This document shows positions 1 to 9,600 of a stretch of DNA of 16,254 bases, in pieces; position 1 is the stretch's first letter; each line of letters starts with the position of its first letter. The notes below the pieces were generated by a model. The model worked only from the letters and a program-made list of their open reading frames with translations, had not been told where the DNA came from and made no database searches. Position numbers and translations under genes: made by a program. Source of the stretch: Pelagophyceae sp. CCMP2097 (lineage: Eukaryota > Sar > Pelagophyceae); the NCBI GenBank assembly GCA_026770575.1, contig MU657327.1, forward strand, positions 92,440-108,693, given 5' to 3'.

Positions 1-488
1 AGAACAAACTTTGCCGACCCAATGTATATGATAGAGTCGTGCATCACCCAAACCCTTTTGCAGGCCCATCAACGAGGGTCACAACCGCGCGTGGCCAAAC
101 TCCCAGGCGACTCCGACCGCAGCGCGAGGAGCGACGACGGGCCCATGGTGGCCTCTTCCGGAAACTATCAGGCAAGGGAGAGAGAGAAGGGAGACCAGAA
201 AAACATCAACACACACCACATTTTATCCGTTCAACGGATTACCTGTGAGATCCGCCCTACACTGAGACGCAAGCCACCGAGGATGGTCGCCAAAAAGGCG
301 CGTCGCTAAAAAGGGGGGGTGGCTTTTCAAGCGGCCTAAAGCTTCTGTCCGAGTCGCGATCGGTTCACGTGCGTTGCGCGGCCGCGGGTCTCTGGAAAGA
401 ACCACTCGTATCGCTCAACGGGCCCTCGCCTCGAGGTCCAAGATACAATCGTATCGACTCGGCACTGAGAATCCGCATAGGGAAGCCT
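1..488. other. 5' flank of the monooxygenase gene, no gene seen
   Basis: I see no convincing gene in this stretch. The short open frames on both strands are arginine-rich, overlap each other, and match no family I recognise. There is a purine-rich patch near 172-200 and a run of seven G at 312-318. The downstream frame is open back to a GTG at 369, but the first ATG is at 489, just before the first cysteine motif. This stretch therefore probably holds the promoter and 5' UTR of the monooxygenase gene. No TATA box or other core element stands out. Confidence 0.4.
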
Positions 489-2635
489 ATGCCGTTCCTC
501 TACTGCATCGCTTGCGGCGGCGCAGGCACCGTTATCGTCGAACGCAAGCGCCGCCGCCACCTCCCGCCGACGACGCAGGACTGCGAGGCATGCGACGGCC
601 GCGGCGGCCTCCTGCGCGAGGTCCGTGCGATTCAGCACGATCGGACGCGGCGACGTCGGACCTCTAGGCGACTCCAATCCAAGACGCGGCCCCGCGGCGC
701 CGGCTGCGCGTCGTCGTCGTCGGCGCGGGAGTCGCCGGCGCCGCGGTACGCTTGCCTGCGATGTCGAGACGTTGAGGCCGCGTCGGGCGTCGTAACGTGG
801 AGTAGGTGGCTCTGGCTCTCGAGCACCGCGAGTGCTGCGACGTCGCCATCTACGAGCGCGATTCCGCGCTGTCGCAGCGCAAGCAGGGGTGCGTCCGCGC
901 GGAAACGCGGCGGGGCCGACATTCGCAGGTAGGTACGCATTTACGCTGCAGCAGGGCGCCCGCGCTCTGCGGCAGCTCGGATTGCACCTCGACGGTGCCA
1001 CGCCGCACGAACACGCGCACCGCCGCGCGGAACTTTGAAGAAATGCATCGGAGATGATGCGTCGTCGAGGCTGCGAGGGCGTCGAGACTCCCGCGGCCTC
1101 GTCGCAACAGCGCACGTCCGCAGGTCTCGTTCGAGGCGCTGCACGGCACGGTGCTCGGCCGATACGCGGCTGGCGAGACGACCAAGGGCTGCCGCACGGC
1201 GCACCGGCCGGCGAACGTCGTGCTCCCGCGGGAGCGGCTCCGCGGCGCTTTGGTCGCGGGCCTCTCAACGACGCAAATACACTGGGGCCGGCGCTTCGAC
1301 GGCTTCGAGTCGCCCGACGTCGCGCGTTTTTTGCGCACCGAGAATGGGGGTTCGTTGGTCGAATTGGTCCCGTTCGACGTCTTAATCGGCGCCGACGGGA
1401 TCTGGTCCAACGTTCGGAGGACGCTCCTCGACGCAAAAGCTGCGCCGGGCGCTGAAGCGGCGTCGGACGCCGAAGCTGCGCCGGACGCAAAAGCTTCGAT
1501 GGACGGCGCCGCCTTGTTGGAGAGCGCTGCCTCGTCGGACGGCGCCGCTGCGTCGGACGATGCTGCGCCGCTTCGCGCCGCCGTCCCGCCGGCCGTGCCG
1601 TGCTGCGCACCTGGTCTCGAGTACCTGGGCCTCGTCGTCGTGCTGGGCATCGCGCCGGCGGCGGCGGTGCGCGAGGACGTGCGCCGCTCGACGTGGCAGG
1701 TCCTCGACGGCAAAGGCGGGCGTTTGTACTCCATGCCTTTTGACGGCGATTTCGGCAAGACGCGCAGCGTCATGTGGCAGCTCTCGCTCGAGGCGACGCA
1801 CGCCGACGCGCTGACCCACGCGAAGAGCGGCGGTCAGTCATACGATTGTGGGGACCTCTTGGGGCGGCGCTCGGGCAAGACCGGCAAGACCGGCAAGACC
1901 GGCAAGACCGGCAAGAATGCTCTGCGCCTCGATGCCGTGGCTCTATCCAGCGTGCGATGCACGGGCGATGCACCGTGACGCACGCCCTCGTAGGAGCGCG
2001 GTTGCTGGCGCTGGCGCGGTCGTCGACTTGCGGGTGGGCGTCGACGCCCGCTGAGGCGCTGCTGGCCGCGACGGACGCGGCCGACGTCGTCGGCTACGCG
2101 CTCCACGACGCGCCGATCGTATTGCCTTTGGTTGAGGCCAACGCGCGCGTCGTCCTCGTGGGGGACGCAGCACACGCGATGAGTCCGTTTAAAGGCCAAG
2201 GCGAGCGGCCGCGTCAGGGATTCTTGTCGGGAAAGACCTGGACCCGCGTCAGAGATGTCTTGGCAGCGCCAGACCATAAGTTCCACCCTAGGCGCGAACC
2301 AGGCGCTCCTCGGCGCGCTCTCGCTCGCGAGGCACCTGCGCGCCGCCCGCGCCCATTCCTCGAGGGCCGACGCCGGGTGGACCGTCCACCGAAGCCACAC
2401 ACGTCGACGGGGCTCCTTTAGGCGGACCGCCGCGCTGCTCGACGACCCGGACGCGGTCGCGGTCGTGCTCCGCCGGTATGCGTGCGTGGCTCGGCCGACG
2501 TTGGGTTCAGATTCGAGGGCTTTCGAGATTGGACTTCTCTTTGGCCCACGCTTGCCTTGTAGCGACGAGTGCGTCGCGCGCGTGACGCCGAAGCTGGAGC
2601 TTTCGCGGCGCAACGCGCTCCTTTTGCACTCGTGA
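489..2635 (+). CDS. FAD-dependent monooxygenase (class A flavoprotein type) with an N-terminal CxxCxGxG segment
   Basis: Class A flavin monooxygenases use FAD and NAD(P)H to hydroxylate or epoxidise small molecules; the substrate here cannot be told. Exons I can join: 489-620, 668-745, 806-888, 933-about 994, 1124-1832, 1994-2200, 2292-2376, 2422-2475 and 2563-2635. The join between about 994 and 1124 is unresolved: one frame stops at 1036 and no phase-matched splice pair was found. Landmarks in order are CIACGGAG and CEACDGRG (zinc-finger-like, first exon); the Rossmann motif VVVVGAGVAGAAVALALE, completed by removing intron 746-805; YAFTLQQGARALRQLGL; NVVLPRERLRGAL; GADGIWSNVR; an Ala/Asp-rich insert (about 1430-1600); MWQLSLEATHADAL; the FAD motif VVLVGDAAHAMSPFKGQG followed by ANQALL; and the C-terminal segment VARVTPKLELSRRNALLLHS. 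The family call is firm. Some exon edges, notably the in-frame 45-nt intron 2377-2421, are inferred. The gene converges on the VPS9 gene. Confidence 0.8.
1874..1918 (+). repeat. 9-bp minisatellite inside a monooxygenase intron
   Basis: Four exact copies of the unit GGCAAGACC are followed by a fifth, diverged copy. The array lies inside the inferred intron 1833-1993 (donor GTCAGT, acceptor TCGTAG). If left unspliced it would add Gly-Lys-Thr repeats and reach a stop at 1976-1978. Splicing instead joins LTHAKSG to GARLLALARS and on to the conserved GDAAHAM region. The array is therefore most likely non-coding. Confidence 0.75.
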
Positions 2636-2966
2636 GGGCCGTGTCCGCGATGGGAAAACCCGGACCGTCGCGGCGGTGAACAAGAGGAAGGAGGCTCATC
2701 CTGGCCGTCGTACGCGAAATACGAGTGATACACGAGTGCAACACGAGTCATTCATCAGTCAGAAGGCCTTTCCACCGCCGTACCGCAAATACCGCAGGCC
2801 AGCGGCGCTCCACGTCGGCGACGGTGCGCGGGCAGACGTCGCCGCCGCCGCGCAGCGCGCGACGGGCGCCGCCGGAGCGCCGAGCAGTGGCCCGTGAACA
2901 AATGATATACAGTATAATTTTTCTGGCGCCGTCGAAGCTCTCGTCCAAGCTCTCCGCGCTGCGTTG
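2636..2966. other. Intergenic region between two convergent genes
   Basis: This 331-bp stretch separates the stop codons of the monooxygenase (plus strand) and the VPS9 gene (minus strand), so it should hold both 3' UTRs and polyadenylation signals. Nothing in it looks coding. A longer minus-strand frame continues through it only because the last VPS9 intron has not been removed in that frame. The stretch includes the degenerate repeat at 2704-2735, and AT-rich sequence around 2897-2922. Confidence 0.55.
2704..2735 (+). repeat. Copy of a degenerate repeat shared with three introns
   Basis: The copy starts GCCGTCGTACGCGAAATACG and continues into AGTGATACACGA. By eye it matches the minus-strand sequence of 9211-9242 (an intron of the long coiled-coil gene) at about 25 of 32 positions, and the minus-strand sequence of 8768-8794 (another intron of that gene) at about 21 of 27. 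This copy lies outside any coding region, about 70 bp after the monooxygenase stop codon. Confidence 0.6.
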
Positions 2967-4939
2967 CTAGGCCATCCAGCCCTCGTTGCGCAAAAGGTCC
3001 AGGGCATCTTCCATCTCCGCATTTTTGCCGATGAACGACCCGAGGTCGCACAGCGCCCGCTCGTCCGCCGAGCGCCGCGCCGAGGCCTCTTCGTCGGCCT
3101 ACGCAGCGTGTCGGACGCAAAGCGTGGTCGGTGAAGATGCACGATGATCGGCCTCGCGGCGACCGCGGTCCAAAGGTCATCTCTAGCAACATCCCCGGAC
3201 GCATCTCCCGGGACGCGCCGCACCTCTACTGCGAGCACGTCGAACGCGGTCGCGTCAAAGTCGCCGACGGCGTCGGGGTAGTCCTCGCCGCGCCGAGGCG
3301 GCGGCGGCAAGTCGGCGGCCGCGGGTGAATCGCCGGTGGCAAAACGCTTGACGTGCTCGAGCGCGGCGTCGAGCGTCGTCGCAAAGTAGGTGGCCTCGCC
3401 TCTTCCTTCTGAGAGCGTCGCGTCGTGAAGCGCAAAGGCGCGGATCAAATGCAGCGCGCGGTGCGGCGCCGAGACGACGCAGGCATTGCTTTCGGGAGCG
3501 TCGCCCGCGTCAAGGGCCTCGACGAAGCAGTCTCCGAGGAGCGCGCAGACGAGCGCGGGCAGGACGTCGTCCGCGGCTAAAGCGCGGCATTCAACAGCGT
3601 TCGCCTCCAACGCCTCGTGAGCCTCGGCGTGCAATTCGCGGAACGCGTCGAAGAGCGTCCGCAGCAGATCCGACGGCGCCGCGTCTTCGTCGTCGAGTCG
3701 TGCGAGATGTTTCCCACACTCTGGGAAGGTACTGCCGTGCAGGTCCGCGGGCAGGCCCGCGACGTCGGAGACGACGGCGGCCGACAGGCGTCGCACGTCC
3801 TGCCGCCAGCCCAAGTCTGCGACGTCGAGCTTTGCCTGGGTCGGTGGCGAGATGACGTTGAGGCTGCGGACCGCCAGAGACAGCGCCAGAGACCGTAAAG
3901 CCTACGCGGTGCTCCTCAAGGCCACGAATGGATCTCCCGCGGTTTCGGATGACGCACGGGCCGCAGCGGCGCCTCGAGGGCGTAGGCGTCGGCGATTGTG
4001 TCCCCGAAGTAATTCGCAAACGCGATCACCGCGCGCGGCGCCGGCTGCGCGCCGAGCGACCGTTCGCGCCACCGCGCTAGGAGCCGGCCCTCGCGCTCGC
4101 GCTCGTCGGAGACCTCGTCGAAGACGTCGTCGTTCGAACAAGTGTCAGTGTCCGTGGCGCCGTCTTCCGAACAATCGGTCCGTACAGCCGCCGCCCAGTT
4201 GGACGAGGCTGCGGCGTCGAGCCGTTGGAAGTTTTCCGCGCAGCCGCGGAGGAGTGTTGCGCGGACCGAGCGGGGTCGCGGCGCAACGGCGGGCCGCAGC
4301 GCCCGGACGGCTTGAACTTGCGCTTCAATAGCCGCTTCCACGTCGCGGAGCAATTGCCGGAGCCGCTGCAGTTCTTCGCAGGGGCGGAGCAGCGCGTCGG
4401 GCGCCTCGAGCGCCTCGGCGGCGCGCATCTGCTCGGCGGCCGGCATCTCGAGGACATCCGACAACTCTTTCGCGCGCGTCTCGAGCGATCGACAGGCCGC
4501 GGTGGCCTCGTCGCGCTGCAGCTCGGCGCGCCGCAGCCGGCTCGCCGCGAGCGCCGCAAACGCAGGTGTGAGCCTAAAGTCAAGACTGCCTCTGGTTTGC
4601 ACGATGCGAGGGTCGTCGAGACCGCCTCGCACTATACAAGAGTTGCAAAGACCGCTACGTGCTATACGAGCGTTCCCGCACCTTTTCAAACCCCACTTGC
4701 GGAGCTGCGCCTGCTGCTCCGCCGACTGCGATTTGACCGCGTTTTCCTCCGCAACGAGGCCCGCGCGCGAGCCCTATGTTGAAAGGTGTCTTTCGGCACT
4801 GGGCCTGCGGTGGACGCACGTGCCACGCGGCCGCCTCGTTGCGCAGCGCGGCGCGGCGGCGCAGCAGGCGCCTCCGCGCGCGCCTCGGCGCTGCTGCGGC
4901 ACCACCCCAGGACAGCACCGTGTCTAGCACGTCGACCAT
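2967..4939 (-). CDS. Coiled-coil protein with VPS9 domain (putative Rab5-type GEF)
   Basis: VPS9 domains catalyse nucleotide exchange on Rab5/Vps21-type GTPases at early endosomes. Five exons join in frame in minus order: 4939-4820, 4773-4682, 4573-3958, 3901-3143 and 3098-2967, giving 572 residues. The introns are 46, 108, 56 and 44 nt, and all end in TAG. The start is the ATG at 4939. Residues up to about 180 are helical and charged, suggesting coiled coil. An acidic stretch follows, then FANYFGDTIADAYALEAPL. The VPS9-like part lies near residues 330-463: AADDVLPALVCALLGD carries the Asp and Pro four residues apart that VPS9 proteins use, and GEATYFATTLDAALEHVKRF carries the Tyr and Thr three residues apart. 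The last exon ends in KNAEMEDALDLLRNEGWMA. The 108-nt intron has no in-frame stop, so it could be retained. The VPS9 call rests on motifs recognised by eye. Confidence 0.65.
4617..4676 (-). repeat. Two degenerate 30-bp tandem units in a VPS9-gene intron
   Basis: Units 4617-4646 and 4647-4676 match at about 21 of 30 positions, sharing AGACCGC and CTATAC. Both lie inside the inferred 108-nt intron 4574-4681. That intron is divisible by three and has no in-frame stop, but the peptide it would encode interrupts an otherwise charged helical region, which favours splicing. Confidence 0.55.
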
Positions 4940-5086
4940 CGCCGCGGTGCGAAAGGGAACCGCGCCGGCCCTCGCTTCTGGGAGCCGCGTCGACGCCTTT
5001 GCGGCCTTTCTGTGCGCACCGGCGCGGTCCGGCCGCTTCGGTGGGCCTTAGCCCATCGCTAAACAGAGAAAACCCAAATCCGATGA

Positions 5087-6310
5087 TTAGAGGGCCCCGC
5101 TGCCGTCCCAGAGGCGCGCCGTCGAGTCGATGCTCGCGGTGATGACGCGTGTGCCGTCGCTCGAGAACGCGCAGCTGGAGATCCCGCCGGTGTGCCCCGC
5201 GAGCGTCTTGCGCAGCGCGCCCGTCTCTGCGTCCCAGAGCCGCGCCGTCGTGTCGTGGCTCCCCGTCACGACGCGCGTGCCATCGGGCGAGAACGCGCAG
5301 CTCAAGACGTAGTCGGTGTGCCCCTCGAGCGTCGTCCGCGGCGCGCCCGTCTCGGCGTCCCAAAGCCGCGCTGTCCCGTCGCTGTCCGCCGTCGCGACGC
5401 GCGTGCCGTCGGGGGAGAACGCGCAGCTGATGACCATGCTGACGTGTCCCACGAGCGTCGTCAGCAGCGCGCCCGTCTCCGCGTCCCAGAGCCGCGCCGT
5501 CTTGTCGCGGCTCGCCGTCACGATGCGCGTGCCGTCTGGCGAGAACGCGCAGCTAATGACGGGGCTGGTGTGCCCTATGAGCGTCGTCTGCAGCGCGCCT
5601 GTCTCGGCGTCCCAGAGGCGCGCCGTCCAGTCGCTGCCCGCCGTCACGACGCGCTTGCCGTCCGGCGAGAACGCGCAGCTGTAGACGACGCCGATGTCCT
5701 GCTCGAGCATTATCTGCAGCGCGCCCGTCTCGGCGTCCCAGAGCCGCACAGTCCCGTCCTGGCTCGCCGTCACGGCGCGCTCGCCGTCGCTCGAGAACGC
5801 GCAGATGGAGACGTAGCCGGTGTGGCCCTCGAGCGTCGTCAGCAGCGCGCCCGTCGCGGCGTCCCAGAGCCGCGCCGTCGTGTCGTTGCTCGCCGTCATG
5901 AGGCGCTTGCCGTCGGGGGAGAACGCGCAGCTCGTGACGCATCCTGTGTGCGCTCGAAGCGTCGTCAGCAGCGCGCCCGTCTCGGCGTCCCACAGCCGCG
6001 CCGTCTGATCCTTGCTCGTCGTCACGATGCGCTTGCCGTCGGGCGAGAACGCGCAGCTCTTGACATCGCCGGCGTGCCCGTCGAGGGTTGCGGTGCCCTT
6101 CAAAATCCGGTCCGTCCAGATGAGTCTGCGCACGGCCGGCGCCACGGCCGGCGCGTTGCGGGCGACTTGCTTGTTCACGTAGAGCGCGTCCAGCGACGCC
6201 GTCAGCCGGAGGATGAGCGCGAGGAGGTCGCTCTGTTGGAACACGGCTAGCACCGGAGCGGATGCGCGCTCGCCGGCCGGTCGCCTGACCGTCCGCGGAG
6301 CGCCGTCCAT
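5087..6310 (-). CDS. WD40-repeat protein with eight near-identical 42-residue repeats
   Basis: This is a single 407-codon frame from the ATG at 6310 to the TAA at 5089-5087, with no intron needed. Residues 1-78 form a leucine-rich helical segment (QQSDLLALILRLTASLDALY, then RRLIWTDRIL) loosely like an F-box, but I cannot confirm that. From residue 79 the protein is eight WD40 repeats of exactly 42 residues, the last one shortened to 35. Each has the frame GHxxxVxSCAFSPDG, then TASxDxTARLWDAETGAL. WD40 repeats fold into a beta-propeller that acts as a protein-binding platform. Variation is focused on the residues just after the His and around the Asp of the SxDxT turn. Being intronless among intron-rich neighbours is unusual. 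Function and partner are unknown. Confidence 0.9.
   Translation of the reverse strand: MDGAPRTVRRPAGERASAPVLAVFQQSDLLALILRLTASLDALYVNKQVARNAPAVAPAVRRLIWTDRILKGTATLDGHAGDVKSCAFSPDGKRIVTTSKDQTARLWDAETGALLTTLRAHTGCVTSCAFSPDGKRLMTASNDTTARLWDAATGALLTTLEGHTGYVSICAFSSDGERAVTASQDGTVRLWDAETGALQIMLEQDIGVVYSCAFSPDGKRVVTAGSDWTARLWDAETGALQTTLIGHTSPVISCAFSPDGTRIVTASRDKTARLWDAETGALLTTLVGHVSMVISCAFSPDGTRVATADSDGTARLWDAETGAPRTTLEGHTDYVLSCAFSPDGTRVVTGSHDTTARLWDAETGALRKTLAGHTGGISSCAFSSDGTRVITASIDSTARLWDGSGAL
5090..6076 (-). repeat. 126-bp tandem repeat array encoding the WD40 blades
   Basis: About 7.8 copies of a 126-bp unit lie head to tail in frame. On the plus strand the recurring segments are GCGTCCCAGAGCCGCGCCGT and GAGAACGCGCAGCT. 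The high DNA identity between units suggests recent duplication or ongoing homogenisation rather than an ancient set of independent blades. Confidence 0.9.
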
Positions 6311-6623
6311 GCGTGGTCCACGGGCCTAGAAAAAGGAATGTTCCTGGCGGCTTCAAAAAGAATTCCTTGATTCGGCTCGGCAGCGAGGTTAAATCGCTAA
6401 ACAATTCTGCAAGGCAAGGCGACCTCGTGACTTCTCCGGTCCCGGCGGGTGTACGTGTTTGGGTGGCCTGCACTCTCGGCCTTGCTTGTAGTCCCAACAC
6501 ACACACCCCACCAAGGCCGGTCTCCGCGAAAGGGTGGCTCCATCTTACACTGGCAAAGCTAGCGTCGCGCTGCGCGCTTCCGATGCGCATGCGCGGGCGG
6601 CGTTGGCATCGCCGCTCGGGGGG
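6311..6623. other. Intergenic region upstream of the WD40 gene
   Basis: This 313-bp stretch lies between the WD40 start codon and the stop codon of the long coiled-coil gene, both on the minus strand. It must contain the WD40 promoter and the 3' UTR of the coiled-coil gene. It is less GC-rich than the genes and has a short CA run near 6499-6507. I see no gene, and no core promoter motif I would defend. Confidence 0.5.
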
Positions 6624-9600
6624 TCACGGGCGGCGCTCGAGGCGCTCGCGCTCGCTCGCGTGCGTCGCGGACGACGCGCTGCGCGGCGTGCGGGTCGTCA
6701 CCGACGTCGCCGTCGTCCCAGTACTCTCCGAGATGTCGTCGCGGACGTCGCCGGCGTCGCGCGGAGTGCCGCGCGAGTCGCGCGACGACGCAGTACTGCC
6801 GCGCGACGACGCGGTCCCCGGCCCGCCGCGTCCGTCGTCGCGCGGCGTGCCGCGCGAGCCGTGCGACGACGCGGTGCCGGGCCCGCCGCGCGACGCCGAC
6901 TTTGAGCTCGGCGAGAGCGTCGGGCGCGCGGATTGCGACGCCGAGGAGACGGAGAGCGAGTCGTAGCCGCGCTGGGGCTGCTGCGGCGGCGACCGTAAAG
7001 AGTACTGGCGGCCGTCGTCGTCGCCGACAAAGCGGTCGTCGTCGTCATCCGTCGGTACCCGGCGGCCCGGCCGCGCCGCGCCGGGCGACGCGCCCACGCG
7101 AAGGTTCGGAGGCAGGTCGCTCGCGACGCGCGGCGAGGGTGCGCGGTTCGACGGCGCGCTCGCCGCCGGGCGTTGGGTCGTGCGCGTGGACGTCGTGCCG
7201 GTGTATGACGTGCCGGTGTATGACGAGCCGGTGTATGACGAGCCGGTGGACGCCGACGACGCGGGCCGCGCGGCTTCGCGGCGCACCGTCGGCGCCATGT
7301 CGCGGCGGTCCGGCAGGTCGCGGCGGTCCGGCAGGTTGCGGCGGTCCAGCGCGTAGTCGCGGCGGTCCGGCGCGTCGCGTCTTGGCGCGTAGTCCGATTC
7401 GCGGTATTGCGGCGACGGCGGCCGGTTGCGGGGCTGGTCGACGGCACCGTTGATGCGCTGTAGTACTTGCGTGTAGAAGAAGCCGAGCTCGCGCGACGAC
7501 TGCACCGCGCGTTGGAGGTCTCGGCGCGCCGCCGAGACGGCGCCGTCGTCGCGCTTGGGCGCGTCGAGGCGCATGTGCGCTACTAAAGCGGCTCTGGTCG
7601 CGTAGAGTTCCGTGTGCGCGTCGGTGTGGCCGTCGTCTCGATCGAACTCGTCCTTTAGAGCAGTCGCCTGCAAAGTTTTTGCAGTCGCCTGCAAAACAGC
7701 GCGCGCGGCGTGGTCCTCGGCGCGGCCGATGCGCGTCTTGGCTTTGGTCAGGTCGGAATGGAGCTTTTTGCAATAGTTTTCGAGCTTGTCGTGTTCCTTT
7801 TTATAGGCTTCGACCTCTAAAAACGCCTTCTCCTCGCCCAGCTTGGCAAACTTTGCGTCTCCCGCTTTCTTGACGTGGTTGCCCTCGGCGCGCTCGCGCC
7901 GGACCGTCTCCATGGCCGCGACTTCATGACCTTTCAGAGCTTGGGACTCGTGTCTCATAGACTCGTACGCGAATTTGTCGAGCCGAGCTTCGTTCTCAAA
8001 GGCTTCCACGTCGCGGCCCGCGCGCTCGCGCTCCAGCTGCGCCTCTAAAGCGCCGATTCGGCGCGTCAGTTCTAAAGAATGCGCCTCGTGCTCCGAAGCG
8101 TCGTCCAATCGAGCGTCCGCGAACGCACGGAGTTCGTGGTGCAAAGCGTCCACGTGCGCCTGCAGCGTCTCCGCCTGCGACGCGGCCACGTCGCGCAGCG
8201 CGGAAACGTCGCCGGCGCGCTTCTGGGCCGCTCTTGCGAGGCGTTGAGATTCGTGGATGCCGCGTCGAGCTTCGCGCTCCACTTGCCGAGACTCCTTGCG
8301 AAGCGAAGCCTCCAGCGCAGACCGCTGCGCCGCCGAAGCGACCTCCTGCCCGTCGTAGCGCGCCTGCGCCCGCACGCGCTCCCTAAAGTTTGGAGCGTCG
8401 CCTCATCGCGCTCATGGGGTCGCGCTGGCCCTCGAGTCGAGCCGCAGAGTTCATGCAGAGGCGAGTCGGGGACTGCTTCGGGGGTGCACCACGGAGCACG
8501 CACTTTTGCGCCTCTCGGAGCCTGCGCTCGGCGTTTGCGACCTTGTTCTCGGCAAGAATCTTAGCCGCTTCCTCGCCCTGGTGCGCGCGGCCCGCGCGCT
8601 CCCGCGCGATCAAGACTGCGGACTCGAGCTCCGCCTCGTTTGCCAAAGCGGCGGAGAGCTCGTCGCGGAGGATGATGACGTCTTGCTCCAGGACCTGAAG
8701 CGGTAAAAATGACATATCCGATACTCACCCAGTAGGCCGATAGTACCTCGGTGCACAAGGCACTCTGAACCACCCGTGATTCGCGTATGACGGCGTCTTT
8801 CCCCGGCGTGCATCGAACCGCTCGCGACTCCGTCATCCAAACCATGGACGCGGCCGGCCACGACGCGGTCGGCCGAGTTGGTCGCGCGGACGTGCGATAG
8901 CTCCGCCTGCAGCGCCTCGACGTCGCCATCCAGGCGCGCCGCAGTTTGCTCCGCCTCGTCGCACTTCAAACGTGAGGCCGCGAGCTGCTTTTTGCAGTCC
9001 AGGAAGCGGTCAGCGACTTGGGAGTTGCGGTCGTTTTCGCGCTCGAGCTCCGACTTTTCGGAACGCAACTTCTGCAGCGACCGGCGCGATTCCGCCCCGT
9101 CGAGGTCGAGGCGCGCCGAGATCAGCTTCGACTCCTCAAGCTGCTCCATAAGACCTTGGACCTCGCGCCTAGCGTGCCGGTGAAGCGAGTCTGCGAGAAT
9201 CACCCGGGTTTCGAGTATCACCCGTCTTTGAAGGACGACGGCCACGATTGAAAGCGTCGTCCTCCCGGAAGTCCATCGGGCCTCTGTGCTTTTGCTTTTG
9301 CGCCGTTTCCGCCGCGACGGTCGAATCACCGGCGCCGTCTCCTCGCAGGTGCGCCTCCGACGGCAACTCCTCGGCGCCGTCGCCGTCGCGGACGATGCGC
9401 GGCGTCTCCGTGGACGCGCCGTCGTGGAACTTTGGCGCGTCGTTGATGGGGAGCGTCATGTCGTGGCGCTTCTCCTGCTTCTTCTGCAGCTCGGAGATCT
9501 TGCGCAGCGCGCCCGCGACTTCGAGCTGCAGCTCCTCTCTCGACTTTGGGCGGAAGCGTTTCGGACCGCCCAAAGTCCGTAGGATGACGAGCTCATCCAC

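Noticed and set aside
336..1610. A 424-codon arginine-rich open frame on the minus strand
   Set aside because: It runs antisense to the monooxygenase exons, is built of Arg/Ala/Pro runs expected from the opposite strand of GC-rich coding DNA, and has no domain.
2759..3142. Continuation of the minus-strand VPS9 frame past 3143 to a stop at 2759
   Set aside because: The product becomes Arg/Ala-rich and loses its character. Removing a 44-nt intron (3099-3142) instead gives a helical, acidic C-terminus ending at 2967.
5192..6250. A 352-codon plus-strand frame with a repeated pattern
   Set aside because: It is the mirror of the 126-bp WD40 array. The minus-strand product is an unmistakable WD40 protein, so the plus-strand repeats are a by-product.
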